A DNA stretch of 64,000 nt from Brugia malayi (lineage: Eukaryota > Nematoda > Chromadorea > Rhabditida > Onchocercidae): positions 806,001 to 870,000 of the forward strand of contig NW_025062475.1 in assembly GCF_000002995.4 (NCBI RefSeq), read 5' to 3'. The position numbers and the translations under genes are program-made. Below the pieces are notes generated by a model. It made no database searches. It saw only the letters and a list, made by a program, of their open reading frames with translations, and was not told the origin of the DNA. Shown here piece after piece: positions 62,001 to 64,000 of the stretch (position 1 is the first letter of the stretch; every line of letters begins with the position of its first letter).

Positions 62001-64000
62001 GACCGATAATTATCGTTTTTAAAAGAAAATTTCTCCTTTTTCTTTTATCAGTAAAATTATTCCTCATCCATTCAAGATATTTAAAGCTAAATAATATTAA
62101 TAACAAAAAGATTTTTCAAATTTAAAGTCAAAAATCTTTCCAGCAAAAAAAAAAAAAAAAAAAAAAAAGACGAAAAGTTTTTGTTTCTAATAGATTTTAT
62201 ATATTGAAAATTTTAAAACGATGAATTATTGCTTCAAATAAAAATTTCTCCTTTTTTTTTCTGCTATTTTACATTACGTTGGAGAATTATTTCGATTTTA
62301 ACATCCAAAAAAATTTACCACTAAATTTCATTTTTTGAAATTTTATTATCATATTTTTGCTTCGTTTTTTTTTTAAACTGTTTGAAAAGTTTGAGCAACA
62401 ACTGTTTTTTTACATTCAATTTTGATTGATTTCATTTAAAATAATTATTAACTGCAAGCTATGCTATATTTCTATTTTAATTTTTTTTTTTTTTTTTGTT
62501 AAATTAATTAACAACAACATTTTTAAAGAAAAACATTTTTTTATGATTAATAACAAAAGTATTTATTAGAAAACTTGAAATTAGTAACCATAATTTAAAT
62601 TAACCTGAAAAAGATTTACATGAAAATTTACATAAGGTCATATGAGGAACTTTTGATATTAATAATAATAATAATAATAATAATTAATAAAAACAATAAC
62701 AATAATAGCAAGGTTCGAATAAGCTATAAAAATTCCAAAAATCTGATATTATCATAGAAATAAGCTGAAATATTCAAATTATTTGAAATTGTACAAATAA
62801 AATAGATTTTTAAACTTTCTTTTTTTTTTTCGTTTCCTGAATTCTTGAATAAATATAAACACTTTTAATAATTAATGCATATTGGAAAATAAAGCAACGA
62901 TTGTTGTTTGTCGTTTGGAAATTCTTTCATTACAATGGTAAACAAATTACTGTGTAATTTATATGGAAAATATTATTTAACACAAATTTATTTACAAATA
63001 ATTTTAATTGCACAATTTATAAATATAATGAAAATGTGAAATATTTAAAATGCTATGATATTATTTTGCTTTTTACTTCTTCTTTTCTGATTTCTTTTTT
63101 AATTTCTATCCCACTTTTTTTGCATTAATTTCCTATAAATAATACAGTATGCAAACAGAGGAGTGTACAGTAATCAAGTACAGTATCCATTTGAAACTGC
63201 AATAGCTTATAACTTTATCATTTAACGATTTTTTTTTTTTTTTTTTATTGAGAAATTAAAATCAACAATTTATTATGTAAATAAGACAATTCTATGAAAA
63301 TTGAAAATTATATGAAAAAAATAAAAATTATCGATTTATATGTTCGCAAAGAAGTGGGAAATAAGGAGAGATAATGTGATTAATTTTCTTTTTTTTTTCT
63401 TTTTTTTTAGTGATAATAGAATGTTTGTTTAATAAATGAATGCATTTTGTGATTTTTACAACAAGAAAAAACAATAAATTTAATTTATTCTCATCAAACA
63501 TTGATGCAAAAAATTTTCAAATAGATTTCAAAAGTTAAAATGGCTAATTGATGATAGATTTGTTGGTGATAAATTTTTTAGTCCATTGATTTAATTTTGT
63601 CTATTGACATTAATAGAAGAAAAAGGAAGTTAATAAACAATAATAATAATAATAATAATAGTTTGTCAGAATTTAATTTTTGTTCAAATTTTTTAAGATA
63701 AAATTTTCTGATATTTATTATAAAATTTTAAATTTGCAATAATTTTGATTATTTTTGGATTAACATCGATTATATTTAAAAAAAAAAAAATATTACCAGC
63801 AGTAATTAGTCAATTATCAATTGAATCAAATTTAATTTATTACAATGTTCAATTGATAATTACAAATGTAAAAAAAAAAAAAAAAAGGAAAGCTTAAAAA
63901 GTTGAAAAAATGAAAAGAAAAAATTTTATCAATTTTTAAAATATTGAAAATTAGTATCAAAAAAAAAAAAAAAGAAATTGCATACTATTAGATAATTTTA

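Larger units (their letters stand above)
54599..64000. other. Gene-free region upstream of trehalase
   Basis: No coding exon, RNA gene or recognisable mobile element seen. Contents: T-rich stretch 54830-55250, TG/CA array, poly(T) of 36 at 58973-59008, (TA)n near 61726-61745, (AAT)n near 62661-62690 and 63637-63660, and the E-box cluster at 58681-58745. Open frames here are Phe/Leu/Lys low-complexity. Confidence 0.6.

Overview
The window is a very A+T-rich piece of an animal genome, almost certainly a nematode. The exons stand out as G+C-balanced islands in a background of A/T homopolymers and microsatellites. All introns that could be placed are GT-AG, and most acceptors read TTTCAG or TTTTCAG, the worm consensus. 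The proteins are animal (a TBX2-type T-box factor, HGH1, a GH37 trehalase). The species cannot be named from this sequence.

Every gene supported well enough to model lies on the minus strand, so the order below runs against transcription. 1-7482: no exon found; probably the continuation of the T-box gene's introns. 7483-13377: first two coding exons of a tbx-2-like gene, split by a 5.3-kb intron; the rest lies off the left edge. 13378-19313: its upstream region, with a G-rich/C-rich skew island, inverted CA/TG arrays, a giant (TGAA)n-poly(A)-(TGAA)n array and one unresolved coding-like island (18186-18729). 19314-33733: the six-exon HGH1 gene (397 aa) with two introns of about 6 kb that hold hairpins and a possible nested plus-strand gene. 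33985-34386: the last three exons of an unrecognised gene ('gene X'), ending 251 bp before the HGH1 start codon. 36833-41340: a five-exon gene for a predicted single-pass membrane protein with a beta-propeller-like ectodomain. 44596-44667: a tRNA-Gln(UUG). 47555-53966: an eight-exon trehalase (638 aa), with a CCAAT/TATA promoter at 54532-54598. 54600-64000: no gene seen, only A/T-rich sequence, microsatellites and a cluster of three TTCACGTGA E-boxes.

The genes do not form one pathway. HGH1 is a chaperone linked to eEF2 folding, trehalase releases glucose from trehalose, tbx-2 is a developmental regulator, and the two unrecognised genes lack assigned roles. Gene X and HGH1 are close enough, on the same strand, to be a candidate operon. 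Gene models were built by hand: every internal junction was checked for GT-AG borders and for reading-phase agreement. The weak points are the 5' end of gene X, the N-terminus of trehalase, and the small candidate genes.
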